From the NCBI RefSeq assembly GCF_041154745.1, contig NZ_AP031573.1, forward strand, positions 992,001 through 1,056,000: a DNA stretch of 64,000 bases, given 5' to 3'. The notes beneath the pieces are model-generated. The model saw nothing but the letters and a program-made list of their open reading frames with translations. It was not told the DNA's origin and searched no databases. This document shows, one piece after another, positions 1-8,436 of the stretch. Source of the stretch: Flavobacterium sp. CFS9. Lineage in GTDB: Bacteria; Bacteroidota; Bacteroidia; Flavobacteriales; Flavobacteriaceae. The position numbers and the translations under genes were made by a program. Each line of letters starts with the position of its first letter. Within the stretch, counting starts at the first letter, position 1.

Positions 1-614
1 AACATCAAAGCAAGTTCAGCATTTGGAAACATAAAAGCAAAAGCCACTAAAAGTCCATAAATAGCACCCGAAGCTCCTACCATTGGCACCTGAGTAATCA
101 CAGAAGCATTAAACAATCCTTTAAACCCTTCTTCGGTAAGATTGGTCTTTCCCACCCCTTCCAGTATTGGTTTAATTTGTTCTAAAAACAAATCGGATCT
201 AAAACTCGCTCCATCGCTAAAATTTACATTTAGAATCTGATGCAATGTGGCATCTGATAAGCCTAAGCTTCTTACCGGCTCTAAAGCGTCCTGAAATTGC
301 AGATAATTTACCCCTATTTGTAATAAAGCAGCACCTAATCCACAGGAGATGTAAAAGAAAATAAACTTCTTTCCTCCCCAGAAATGTTCTAAGGCCGATC
401 CGAAAGAAACCATCGCAAACATATTAAAGGCAATATGCAAAATACCGCCGTGCATAAACATATGCGTGATAGGCTGCCAAAGTTTAAAAAAATCACTTTC
501 CGGAAAAAATAGTGCAAAAAACTGCTCGGAAACTGGCACTAACTGAGCACCTATAAAAAATATGATATTAATTATAAGCAGTTGTTTTACGACAGGAGTC
601 ATGTTATTCATCAT
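1..614 (-). CDS. Rhomboid family intramembrane serine protease (C-terminus outside window)
   Basis: The reading frame runs leftward from an ATG at 614 and leaves the window at base 1, so only about the first 204 residues are visible. It starts MMNNMTPVVKQLL and has several hydrophobic helices. It contains HMFMHGGILHIAFNMFA, the usual rhomboid HxxxHxxxN-like loop, and GASGAIYG, in which the Ser of GASG is the expected catalytic nucleophile. The partner His lies beyond the edge. An insertion of about 50 residues with a charged character sits between the early helices and GASG. The start codon overlaps the mutL stop as ATGA, which implies translational coupling. Membrane cleavage of unknown substrates is inferred from the family. 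Confidence 0.88.
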   Translation of the reverse strand, partial: MMNNMTPVVKQLLIINIIFFIGAQLVPVSEQFFALFFPESDFFKLWQPITHMFMHGGILHIAFNMFAMVSFGSALEHFWGGKKFIFFYISCGLGAALLQIGVNYLQFQDALEPVRSLGLSDATLHQILNVNFSDGASFRSDLFLEQIKPILEGVGKTNLTEEGFKGLFNASVITQVPMVGASGAIYGLLVAFAFMFPNAELALM

Positions 615-2569
615 AAGGCAAACTTTTTATCTATATCTTCTACACGCATCGTGATGAAGGTAGGTTTTTGAAAAGGTGAAATGTTTGGATCTTTACAGGC
701 AAATAATCCGTTAACCAGATTGTCCTGTTCTTTTTCGGTTAAATACGATCCGGTTTTAACCGCTAAACTTTTAGCCATTGACTTGGCAATGGTATCATTC
801 TGGCTGTAACTATTGGCCGGAATTCCATCTTGTAAATCACTTAATAATTGTTCGATCACCAAGGAGACTTCACTTTCGGTAATGTTTACCGGAATTCCCG
901 AAATCACGATATGATCGGTCTGAGCGTCATCAAAAACGAAACCGGTTGTTTCTAAAGAAGGTTTCAATTCTTCGATCAGTTTCATTTCGGCCGAAGAATA
1001 GAATAAATTCAACGGAAACAATAATTGCTGACTGGAAGCCTGATTGACCGTCATATTCAACAAAAACTGCTCGTACAAAATACGCTGATGCGCTCTTTGC
1101 TGATCGACAATCACCATTCCGGATTTGATTGGCGATACAATATATTTTTTATGAATCTGATACGTTCCCTGACTCGCTTGTTCAATTTCATTATCGTTAA
1201 ATAATGAAGAGGTCACTTCTTCGTTTTCGAAAGTAAACGGTGAACTTTCGATACTCTCGGTCTCTAAACCGGTATACAAACTTTCCCAGCTTGCCGTTGG
1301 CTCGACTCTTTTAGAATAACCGGAATAAGAATTTGCTCCGGAGCTATAACTTGAGCCTGAACCTGAATTGGAACTCGAGCCAGATCCTGAGCTAAAACCT
1401 GAAACCGAACTGAAACCGGAACCTGATCCCGATTTTGAATAATGCTGATTGGTTTTATCGTCCGTAAATGGGTTAAAAGTCCCGTCAACCTGAATCGTTG
1501 GTGTTTCGGCTTCTACATCTTTATAATGGTATGGTGTATCTAAATTGGCATCACGTTCAAAATCTAAAACCGGCGCGACATTAAACTGACCTAAACTGTG
1601 TTTTATAGAGGCTCTTAAAATAGCGTACAAAGCCTGCTCATCATCAAACTTAATTTCTGTTTTGGTAGGATGAATATTGATATCAATCGTATTAGGCGGA
1701 ACTTTCAAATATAAAAAGTAACTTGGCTGCGAACCGTCTTTCAAAAGTCCGTCATAAGCCGCCATTACTGCATGATGCAGATACCCGCTTTTAATGAAAC
1801 GATCGTTTACAAAAAAGAACTGCTCTCCCCTGCTTTTCTTTGCAAACTCTGGCTTGCAAACAAATCCCTGAACGTTAATGATCTCTGTATCTTCACTAAC
1901 CGGAACTAATTTTTCATTGGTTTTACCGGACATGATCCCTACAATTCGCTGACGATAACCTGCCGCAGGCAAATTATACAATTCGCTTCCATTGTGGTAA
2001 AAAGTAAAATGAATATTAGGATGCGCCATTGCCACACGCTGAAACTCGTCCATAACATGACGAAACTCCACCGTATCCGATTTTAAGAAATTACGGCGGG
2101 CAGGAATATTAAAAAATAAATTTTTAACCGCAAAAGAAGTTCCTTTAGGCAAAACAGCTTCTTCCTGCGACACAAATTTACTTCCTTCGATTACAATATG
2201 CGTCCCCAGTTCTTCCTGATCCTGTTTCGTCTTCATTTCCATGTGGGCAATCGCCGCGATAGAAGCCAATGCTTCTCCACGGAATCCTTTGGTGTGAAGC
2301 GAAAAAAGATCTTCGGCCTGGCGTATTTTTGAAGTAGCGTGACGTGCAAAACACAAACGTGCATCCGTTACACTCATCCCCATTCCATTATCGATAACCT
2401 GAACTAATGATTTTCCGGCATCTTTAATAATCAATTTAATGTCAGTTGCTTTCGCATCAACAGCATTTTCTAACAGCTCTTTTACAACCGAAGCAGGTCT
2501 TTGAACCACCTCTCCGGCAGCAATTTGATTCGCAACGTGATCAGGAAGTAATTGAATGATACTCGACAT
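611..2569 (-). CDS. mutL: DNA mismatch repair protein MutL
   Basis: MutL couples MutS mismatch recognition to downstream repair. The N-terminal GHKL ATPase is clear: E31-N35 (ELLEN), DNGMG at 60-64 and GFRGEAL at 95-101. Residues of roughly 376-413 form a linker almost purely of Ser and Gly, and the C-terminal dimerisation domain follows. Where endonuclease-type MutL proteins carry DQHA(x)2E(x)4E, this protein has DQQRAHQRILYE near residue 489, so the His and first Glu are replaced. The C-terminal metal motif (CPHGRP-like) is also not recognisable. The protein is therefore probably not a nuclease itself. At 652 aa the length is normal. It is the first gene of a unit with the rhomboid protease. 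Confidence 0.96.
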   Translation of the reverse strand: MSSIIQLLPDHVANQIAAGEVVQRPASVVKELLENAVDAKATDIKLIIKDAGKSLVQVIDNGMGMSVTDARLCFARHATSKIRQAEDLFSLHTKGFRGEALASIAAIAHMEMKTKQDQEELGTHIVIEGSKFVSQEEAVLPKGTSFAVKNLFFNIPARRNFLKSDTVEFRHVMDEFQRVAMAHPNIHFTFYHNGSELYNLPAAGYRQRIVGIMSGKTNEKLVPVSEDTEIINVQGFVCKPEFAKKSRGEQFFFVNDRFIKSGYLHHAVMAAYDGLLKDGSQPSYFLYLKVPPNTIDINIHPTKTEIKFDDEQALYAILRASIKHSLGQFNVAPVLDFERDANLDTPYHYKDVEAETPTIQVDGTFNPFTDDKTNQHYSKSGSGSGFSSVSGFSSGSGSSSNSGSGSSYSSGANSYSGYSKRVEPTASWESLYTGLETESIESSPFTFENEEVTSSLFNDNEIEQASQGTYQIHKKYIVSPIKSGMVIVDQQRAHQRILYEQFLLNMTVNQASSQQLLFPLNLFYSSAEMKLIEELKPSLETTGFVFDDAQTDHIVISGIPVNITESEVSLVIEQLLSDLQDGIPANSYSQNDTIAKSMAKSLAVKTGSYLTEKEQDNLVNGLFACKDPNISPFQKPTFITMRVEDIDKKFAL

Positions 2570-2675
2570 TAAAAAATTTGGGTTAAAGGTTGTCCATCGA
2601 TTTTTGTTGAAAATAATCCGTAAAATCTCAGGGTAATATTATTATTTCAATTCTGGTTTTTAAAACCAAGGTGTA

Positions 2676-2683
2676 CAAATTTA
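2676..2683 (-). promoter_or_regulatory. Candidate -7 box upstream of mutL
   Basis: On the minus strand the bases read TAAATTTG, matching TAnnTTTG. No well-spaced -33 TTG is visible. The implied leader is about 100 nt. Confidence 0.45.
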
Positions 2684-2720
2684 ATGAATTTCTGTTGGCT
2701 TTTTGAACAACAGCTATCAT

Positions 2721-2764
2721 AAAAAAAACAAAAAACCTATACTATTTTACACAGTATAGGTTTT
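2721..2764 (-). terminator. Terminator after ribH
   Basis: The arms AACCTATACT and AGTATAGGTT form a hairpin with a 9-nt loop. It is followed on the minus strand by a long U run (A-rich at 2721-2734 on plus). It lies just downstream of the ribH stop. Confidence 0.85.
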
Positions 2765-2787
2765 AGTATTAGTAAAACAATTGTGTT

Positions 2788-3360
2788 TTATTCGTTCTCA
2801 ATTTTAATTGGTGTTTCTTCGATCTGAAGCGCTCCTGAAGACAACAATGGCTGATTGAAAGGGTGTGACATAGAAGCCTGTTGGCGAATATAGGCCATTT
2901 TGATTGCTGCGATTGCAGCCTCAGTTCCTTTGTTTCCGTGAATCCCCCCGCTTCTGTCGATTGACTGCTGCATGTTATTGTCTGTTAAAACACAAAAAAT
3001 AACCGGGATATCGGTTTGAACATTCAAATCTTTTATGCCCTGAGTAACACCTTCACATACAAAATCAAAGTGTTTTGTTTCTCCCTGAATCACACACCCA
3101 ATTACAATTACGGCATCAACGTTTTGCGTTTGCAGCATTTTCTTGGCACCATAAACAAGTTCAAAACTCCCCGGAACATTCCAGCGGATAATTTGATGAG
3201 CCGGAACTTCACAATCTGTCAGAGCATCAAAAGCGCCGTTATAAAGTCCTTCTGTAACCGTTTCATTCCATTCAGAAACAACAATCCCAAATCGAAAATC
3301 TTTCGCATTTGGGATTGTGTTTTTATCGTATTCTGATAAATTTTTATTTTGAGTAGCCAT
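2788..3360 (-). CDS. ribH: 6,7-dimethyl-8-ribityllumazine synthase
   Basis: The enzyme condenses a ribityl-aminouracil with dihydroxybutanone phosphate in the penultimate step of riboflavin synthesis. Visible motifs are GIVVSEWNE (25-33), PGSFELVYGAKKM (63-75) and GCVIQGETKHFDFV with the catalytic His at 97. The NKGTEAA helix follows at about 143-149. The length of 190 aa is some 30 residues more than usual. The extra is a polar C-terminal tail after about residue 165 whose role is unknown. It lies downstream of the TPR membrane protein gene, separated by a 21-bp-arm inverted repeat, so co-transcription is uncertain. Confidence 0.96.
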   Translation of the reverse strand: MATQNKNLSEYDKNTIPNAKDFRFGIVVSEWNETVTEGLYNGAFDALTDCEVPAHQIIRWNVPGSFELVYGAKKMLQTQNVDAVIVIGCVIQGETKHFDFVCEGVTQGIKDLNVQTDIPVIFCVLTDNNMQQSIDRSGGIHGNKGTEAAIAAIKMAYIRQQASMSHPFNQPLLSSGALQIEETPIKIENE

Positions 3361-3364
3361 CCTA

Positions 3365-3428
3365 TAGATTTTAGATTGTAGATTTTAGATTTTAGATTCT
3401 TAACTACAAATCTACAATCTAAAATCTA
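3365..3428. repeat. Palindromic TAGATT-type intergenic repeat
   Basis: Perfect 21-bp inverted arms at 3365-3385 and 3408-3428 are built from TAGATT/TGTAGATT units with a 22-nt spacer. The element fills most of the gap between the TPR gene and ribH. It has no U tract of its own and could act as an mRNA processing or stability element. Confidence 0.85.
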
Positions 3429-3441
3429 AAGTCTCATATTT

Positions 3442-4221
3442 TTATTGTGCTAATCCGATCAATACATCAACAGCCGCTGCTTCCGGAGTCGTGTCGTAGT
3501 TGTCTTTGATATCTGTTAAGTACTTCAAAGCGTCTTCTTTTTGACCTAAAGCCAAAGCTGTTTTACCTGCTTTTAATAAGAAACGAGGAGTAGTGAAATC
3601 ATTTTTATTAGATTCAGCAGCTTTTACATAATAGTCCAAAGCTTCTTTTTGTTGGTTCTTTTGAGAATAAGCATCTCCAATAGCACCAATTGCCAAAGCA
3701 CCTACAATAGCTTCTTTCGATTTAAATTCTCCTAAATATTTAATTGCATCATCGTATTTACCAATGTTCAAAGAAGCAATACCTGCGTAATAGTTCGCTA
3801 AATTTCCGGCATCAGTTCCTGAATATTCGTCTGCAATTTTAATGAAACCGAATTTACCTTCAGAACCATTTAAAGCCAATTTGTATAGAGAATCACTTGC
3901 TACACCGTTAGTCGCTTTTTCGAAGTTTTGCTGAGCAACAAACATTTCGCTTGCAGCCTCATCCTGCTTAGGATTTTCAACAAATTTCTGATACGCTAAA
4001 TATCCAATAGTAGCAATTGCAATACCAGCAACTAAACCAATAATGATTTTTTGATTTTTAGCTACCCAGTCCTCAGTTTTTGAAGCAGTTTCATCTAACT
4101 TTGAAAAAACACCTGCTGTTGTACTGTCTTTCTCGTCAATAACTACCTGTGTTTCCTCATTTACTTCTTTAACTTCTTTCTCTTTTGGTGCTTTATATCC
4201 TCTTTTATTGTAAGTTGCCAT
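3442..4221 (-). CDS. Membrane-anchored tetratricopeptide repeat protein (YfgM-like)
   Basis: This 259-aa protein has a charged, Lys/Glu-rich N-terminus of about 57 residues, then one hydrophobic helix (KIIIGLVAGIAIATIGYLAY, about 58-78). An extracytoplasmic helical region follows that holds TPR-like pairs such as NYYAGIASLNIGKYDDAIKYL and EALDYYVKAAESNKND. The layout matches YfgM-type proteins, which assist periplasmic protein handling in other bacteria, but a specific role here is inference. The start is supported by a -7 box about 23 bp upstream. Confidence 0.8.
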   Translation of the reverse strand: MATYNKRGYKAPKEKEVKEVNEETQVVIDEKDSTTAGVFSKLDETASKTEDWVAKNQKIIIGLVAGIAIATIGYLAYQKFVENPKQDEAASEMFVAQQNFEKATNGVASDSLYKLALNGSEGKFGFIKIADEYSGTDAGNLANYYAGIASLNIGKYDDAIKYLGEFKSKEAIVGALAIGAIGDAYSQKNQQKEALDYYVKAAESNKNDFTTPRFLLKAGKTALALGQKEDALKYLTDIKDNYDTTPEAAAVDVLIGLAQ

Positions 4222-4243
4222 TTAAAATTAATTTAGTGAACGG

Positions 4244-4251
4244 CAAAAATA
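4244..4251 (-). promoter_or_regulatory. Candidate -7 box for the TPR gene
   Basis: The minus strand reads TATTTTTG, a match to TAnnTTTG, 23 bp upstream of the start codon. No clear -33 box is seen at the usual distance. Confidence 0.5.
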
Positions 4252-4604
4252 AAATTTTTATTGAAACCGACGTAAAAAAAATCAATTTTATCACTATTTT
4301 AAAAAAAATATTTTCATTAACACCAAGTCCTTGCTTGTTAAGCTGAAAATAATTCCGCTTCAAATCGACCAAAAGCCTTTTATATCGATAATTTTCGATA
4401 ATTTGCACCCTCAAATTTTTGATGATTTTAAACGACACTTTTCTAAGCCAAAACCATTTTTTTTGCCACTGGTTTTAAAGATTTACACAGATTAACAGAG
4501 TCTGCCTATAAAAATCTTTTTTTTATCCTTATTAATCTGCGGAAGAAAAAGAACTAAAAGAGTTACTTAAAAAGCATCAAATTTTATCTTAGAGTGTCTT
4601 AAAA
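4252..4604. other. Intergenic region between divergent TPR and recF genes
   Basis: This is AT-rich DNA with no credible gene. From about 4465 to 4547 it holds a degenerate element of the CACAGATTAA ... TTAATCTGCGG type. A related element lies at 31960-32056. A short frame on the minus strand here has no recognisable features. Confidence 0.6.
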
Positions 4605-5699
4605 ATGTATTTAAACAAAATTTCTTTATTCAATTATAAAAACTTCTCCGAAATCAATTTTGATTTCGACCATAAGATCAATTGTTTTGTTGGCAAAAAT
4701 GGAATTGGAAAGACCAATGTCCTGGATGCCATTTATCATCTGGCCTACGGGAAAAGTTATTTCAATCCTTTAGCCGTTCAAAATATCAAACACGGAGAAG
4801 AGTTTTTTGTAATTGATGCCGAATTAGAAAAAAACGACAGAACCGAACAGATTGTCTGCAGTTTAAAAAAAGGACAGAAAAAGGTTTTAAAAAGAAACGG
4901 CAAAGCTTACGATAAATTTTCCGATCATATCGGGTTCATTCCGCTGGTTATTATTTCCCCTGCCGACCGTGATTTAATCGTGGAAGGAAGCGAAACCCGC
5001 CGTAAATTTATGGACAGTGTGATTTCGCAATTGGACTCCACTTATCTGCACCAGCTTATTCAATATCAAAAAGTAATTGTGCAACGCAATGCTCTGCTAA
5101 AATATTTCGCACTGAACCATACTTTTGACAATGATACTTTATCCATATACAATGAACAGCTGAATACTTTCGGGCAATCGATATTCGAAAAACGAAAAGA
5201 TTTCCTGGAGCAATTTATACCTATATTTAATGTACACCATCAGGCCATAACGGGATCAGAAGAAACTGTGCAATTGGTTTACGAAAGTCATTTGTTCGAA
5301 AAAGACTTATTGGCTCTGCTTAAGGAGAACATCAACAAAGACCGTGCATTGCAGTACACAAGCGTAGGCATCCACAAAGATGACCTCTCCTTTGAAATTG
5401 ATGCACATCCTATTAAAAAATTTGGATCTCAAGGGCAGCAAAAATCTTTTCTGATTGCTTTGAAACTGGCTCAATTTGAGTTTTTAAAAAAACAAAGCGG
5501 CGTAAAACCTCTGCTATTGTTTGATGATATTTTTGACAAATTAGATGAAACCCGCGTGTCCAAAATTATCGAAATGGTTAACACCGAAACTTTCGGACAG
5601 CTTTTTATCTCAGACACACATCCTGAACGTACCGAGGCTATTGTAAAATCGACACATCAGAGTTACAAAATATTTAAATTAGACAATTACACCAATTAG
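4605..5699 (+). CDS. recF: DNA replication and repair protein RecF
   Basis: RecF is an SMC-like ATPase that loads RecA at gapped DNA with RecO and RecR. Walker A is GKNGIGKT at residues 30-37. The ABC-type signature region is [18 protein letters not shown], and Walker B is [13 protein letters not shown] with the D-loop. The length of 364 aa is typical. It is not next to dnaA/dnaN, as it often is in Proteobacteria. It is divergent from the TPR gene, and a 22-bp-arm inverted repeat follows its stop. Confidence 0.96.
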   Translation: MYLNKISLFNYKNFSEINFDFDHKINCFVGKNGIGKTNVLDAIYHLAYGKSYFNPLAVQNIKHGEEFFVIDAELEKNDRTEQIVCSLKKGQKKVLKRNGKAYDKFSDHIGFIPLVIISPADRDLIVEGSETRRKFMDSVISQLDSTYLHQLIQYQKVIVQRNALLKYFALNHTFDNDTLSIYNEQLNTFGQSIFEKRKDFLEQFIPIFNVHHQAITGSEETVQLVYESHLFEKDLLALLKENINKDRALQYTSVGIHKDDLSFEIDAHPIKKFGSQGQQKSFLIALKLAQFEFLKKQSGVKPLLLFDDIFDKLDETRVSKIIEMVNTETFGQLFISDTHPERTEAIVKSTHQSYKIFKLDNYTN

Positions 5700-5701
5700 A
5701 T

Positions 5702-5763
5702 AATGTGTCAATGAGAAAATTAGATAATGATTTTGCATGGGCTAATTTTCCAATTGACACATT
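5702..5763. repeat. Inverted repeat after recF
   Basis: Arms of 22 bp at 5702-5723 and 5742-5763 match at 20 positions and begin AATGTGTCAATGAG. The left arm also contains TTAGATAATG repeated directly. It may serve as a recF 3' end element, but it has no run of T. Confidence 0.75.
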
Positions 5764-5805
5764 AAAAATCATTATTTTAGCAATTCTATTTTTAAACACA
5801 ACCTT

Positions 5806-6504
5806 ATGAAGTTCTCTAAAATTCTATTCCTTATACTTTCTGTAGTACTCATTTCCTGCAACGAAAAAAAATCCGGTATTATTGAAGAAATTGCTCCGAA
5901 GGATTTCGCCGAAAAAATTAAAACAACCGAAAACGCTCAAATATTGGATGTTCGAACTCCGGAAGAATTCGAATCCAATCACATAGACCATGCGGTAAAT
6001 GTAAACTGGAACGGTGACGATTTTACTGCCAAAGTTGCGGCTTATGACAAATCGAAACCTGTTTTTGTCTATTGTTTAAGTGGCGGAAGAAGTAAAAAAG
6101 CAGCTGCAAAACTTAACGAATTGGGTTTTACCTCTGTCTATGAATTAGAAGGCGGCATCATGAAATGGAATGCAGAAGGATTTTCTAAACCTTCAACAGC
6201 TAACGCAGGAATGACCATGGATGAGTTTAACAATCTGCTAAAAACAGACAAGAAAGTATTAGTAGATTTTTACGCAGAATGGTGTGGTCCCTGCAAGCAA
6301 ATGGAACCGTATCTTTTGAAAATGCAAAAAGAAATGGCCGATAAAGTAGTTATCATTCGTATTGATGTGGACAAAAACGAAACTTTGGCTACTCAAATGA
6401 AAATCGAACAGCTTCCTACTATGATCTTATATGAAAACAAGGCCGAAAAATGGAAAAACATCGGTTTCATCAAAGAAGAAGACTTAAAAAAACAACTGCA
6501 ATAA
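5806..6504 (+). CDS. Rhodanese-thioredoxin fusion lipoprotein
   Basis: The N-terminus is a lipoprotein signal with lipobox LISC and Cys18 as the acylation site. A rhodanese domain spans about 28-125, with LDVRTPEEFESNHI and the active-site loop YCLSGGRS (Cys90). A thioredoxin domain follows at about 137-232, with WCGPC (Cys160 and Cys163) and the cis-Pro segment EQLPTMIL. Both active sites look intact. The product should be a membrane-tethered, extracytoplasmic protein joining a persulfide-forming module to a disulfide reductase module; the substrate is unknown. The next gene (DUF2461) follows after 10 bp, so they are probably co-transcribed. Confidence 0.9.
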   Translation: MKFSKILFLILSVVLISCNEKKSGIIEEIAPKDFAEKIKTTENAQILDVRTPEEFESNHIDHAVNVNWNGDDFTAKVAAYDKSKPVFVYCLSGGRSKKAAAKLNELGFTSVYELEGGIMKWNAEGFSKPSTANAGMTMDEFNNLLKTDKKVLVDFYAEWCGPCKQMEPYLLKMQKEMADKVVIIRIDVDKNETLATQMKIEQLPTMILYENKAEKWKNIGFIKEEDLKKQLQ

Positions 6505-6514
6505 CAGAGAAGAT

Positions 6515-7192
6515 ATGCTAACGAAAGAATCATTGCAATTTTTAGACGATTTAAAAAAGAACAACAATCGGGATTGGTTTCTGGACAACAAGAAACGATA
6601 TGAAATTTTCAAGAAAGATTATCACCAATTAGTCAGTGCTTTACTGGATGCTATGAAACCTCTGGATCCTGCACTGGAACTATTGGAAGTTAAAAACTGT
6701 ACTTTCAGAATCAATCGTGATATTCGGTTTTCTAAAGATAAATCTCCCTACAAAGCACATTTAGGAATCTGGATGTCTTCAGCTGTGAAAGGCCTCAACC
6801 GAGCCGGATATTATGTGCATATTGAAAAAGGAGCCAGTTTTATTGCGGGAGGGTTTTATTCTCCTGAAGCTGAAGATCTAAAAAAAATACGCAAAGAAAT
6901 CGCTTTCTTCCATGACGATCTGGAAGCAATACTGGCGGATAAAAACTTCAAAAAAGAATTTGGCAGTCTGGATGTCAACGAAAATACCTCTCTTAAAAAC
7001 CCACCAAGGGGTTATGAAAAAGACCATCCCGCCATTGAACTGTTAAAATTAAAAAGCTTTACAGCCACCCAAAAATACAACATAGACGAGGTGACTCAAA
7101 AAGACTTCGTTTCGAAAATGAGTCAAAAACTCATCGCTTTAAAACCTTTAAACGAATTCTTTAATCGTGCTTTAGACACCGAAGAATTTTAG
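6515..7192 (+). CDS. DUF2461 domain-containing protein
   Basis: This 225-aa protein covers the whole DUF2461 (TIGR02453) family. Typical segments are FLDDLKKNNNRDWFLDNKKRYE at the start, the FRINRDIRFSKDKSPYKAH block, and GGFYSPEAEDLKKIRKEI. No catalytic function is established for the family. It has no signal peptide or membrane helix and is probably cytoplasmic. It begins 10 bp after the rhodanese-thioredoxin gene and is followed by a palindromic repeat. Confidence 0.88.
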   Translation: MLTKESLQFLDDLKKNNNRDWFLDNKKRYEIFKKDYHQLVSALLDAMKPLDPALELLEVKNCTFRINRDIRFSKDKSPYKAHLGIWMSSAVKGLNRAGYYVHIEKGASFIAGGFYSPEAEDLKKIRKEIAFFHDDLEAILADKNFKKEFGSLDVNENTSLKNPPRGYEKDHPAIELLKLKSFTATQKYNIDEVTQKDFVSKMSQKLIALKPLNEFFNRALDTEEF

Positions 7193-7203
7193 AAAAGATA
7201 AAC

Positions 7204-7250
7204 CGCCACGAATTCACGAATTATTTAAATTAATTTGTGAATTCGTGGCG
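7204..7250. repeat. CGCCACGAATT palindromic repeat, copy 1
   Basis: Arms of 19 bp at 7204-7222 and 7232-7250 start CGCCACGAATTCAC and match at 18 of 19 positions. A second element with the same CGCCACGAATT core lies at 23171-23256, so this is a dispersed family. It sits between two genes on the same strand. Confidence 0.85.
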
Positions 7251-7271
7251 TAAAAAATTTAAGTTTGCCAA

Positions 7272-8330
7272 ATGAAAAGAAAAATACTTTTTCTGGGAGA
7301 GTCCTATCGGGCAGATGCCATCACCTGGATGAAAGGCCTGAAAGAATTTGGCGATTTTGAAATCTGCACCTGGGAACTTCAAACCCCCAACCATTCCAAA
7401 CTCAGCCGATTCAAGCGTATTTTAGAGTATCTTTTCTCCCCCTTTTCGATTCGAAAAAGAATCAGACAGGAAAAACCGGACATGATTATTGCCGAAAGAA
7501 CCACCAGCTATGGCTTTCTGGCAGCAATTTCAGGAATGCATCCTATTGCAATTGCACAGCAAGGCCGAACCGATTTATGGCCGGAAGGTTCAATACTACT
7601 CCCTTTTAAAAAATTCATTCAGAAACACGCTTTCAAAAAAGCAGATTTAATACATGCCTGGGGGCCTGTTATGACCATTTCGATGAAAGCCATTGGTGTG
7701 GACATGAGCAAAGTTTTAGTACTCCCGAAAGGAATTGATTTATCGATTTTCTCTCCTTTAATAAACAACTCAACTAAAATCGAAGCGATTGTCACGCGTT
7801 CGTTACAGCCAGAATACCGTCATGATTCCATCTTAAAAGCCTTCGGTATTTTACACCAAAAAGGAATTGACTTCTCCTTAACCATCGTGGGCGACGGAAC
7901 CCGACTGCAATCTTTGAAAGATCTGGCCACAGCACTGCAAATTGAAAACAAAGTAATTTTCACCGGACGTATTCCAAATACGGAACTCCCTAAATTATTA
8001 CAGCAATCCAACATTTATATCAGCATGCCTGTTACCGAAGGGGTATCCGCATCCTTATTTGAAGCCATGGCCTGCAATTGTTATCCCGTAGTTTCCGACA
8101 TTCCCGGAAACCAAAGCTGGATCAGACATCGCGAAAACGGGCAGTTAATTACAATTGACCATATCGAAATGTTAGCTGAAGAACTCATTTGGTCTTTTGA
8201 AAATCCTGAATTACGAAATCAGGCTGTCATTCGAAATAGAAAATTTGTGGAAGAGAATGCAAATTACAATCTGAACATGAAGGTTATTTCTAACAAATAT
8301 CATGAGCTATTGGATTTAAAAAGAAATTAA
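7272..8330 (+). CDS. Glycosyltransferase family 4 protein
   Basis: The protein of 352 aa has a GT-B fold. The N-terminal half contains GESYRADAITWMKGL and TSYGFLAAISGMHPIAIAQQG. The C-terminal half has RSLQPEYRHDSILKAFGIL, the IVGDGTRLQSLKDLA nucleotide-binding region and EGVSASLFEAMACN, the usual EGxxxxxxEAMA sugar-nucleotide motif. Donor and acceptor cannot be told from the sequence. It stands alone rather than in a glycan cluster, with the palindromic repeat just upstream. Confidence 0.88.
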   Translation: MKRKILFLGESYRADAITWMKGLKEFGDFEICTWELQTPNHSKLSRFKRILEYLFSPFSIRKRIRQEKPDMIIAERTTSYGFLAAISGMHPIAIAQQGRTDLWPEGSILLPFKKFIQKHAFKKADLIHAWGPVMTISMKAIGVDMSKVLVLPKGIDLSIFSPLINNSTKIEAIVTRSLQPEYRHDSILKAFGILHQKGIDFSLTIVGDGTRLQSLKDLATALQIENKVIFTGRIPNTELPKLLQQSNIYISMPVTEGVSASLFEAMACNCYPVVSDIPGNQSWIRHRENGQLITIDHIEMLAEELIWSFENPELRNQAVIRNRKFVEENANYNLNMKVISNKYHELLDLKRN

Positions 8331-8436
8331 GCTTTCTCAGAAAAACTGTAAATCCCTCAACAAAAAAACGTAACTTTTCTTCCGTCGCAACGACCTACTT
8401 ATTTCATTGAATTGTTTAATTTAATCTGATAAAAAG

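Noticed and set aside
1264..1488. Minus-strand 74-codon frame inside mutL
   Set aside because: It is an alternate frame of the Ser/Gly repeat tract in mutL.
4205..4438. Minus-strand frame of 77 codons
   Set aside because: It overlaps the TPR gene start and its promoter, is made of AT-rich codons and has no recognisable domain.
8370..8395. A fourth GTAAC-N17-GTC promoter before the aminotransferase
   Set aside because: GTAAC at 8370 is followed after 17 bp by GACC, not GTC; the GTCG nearby is at the wrong spacing.
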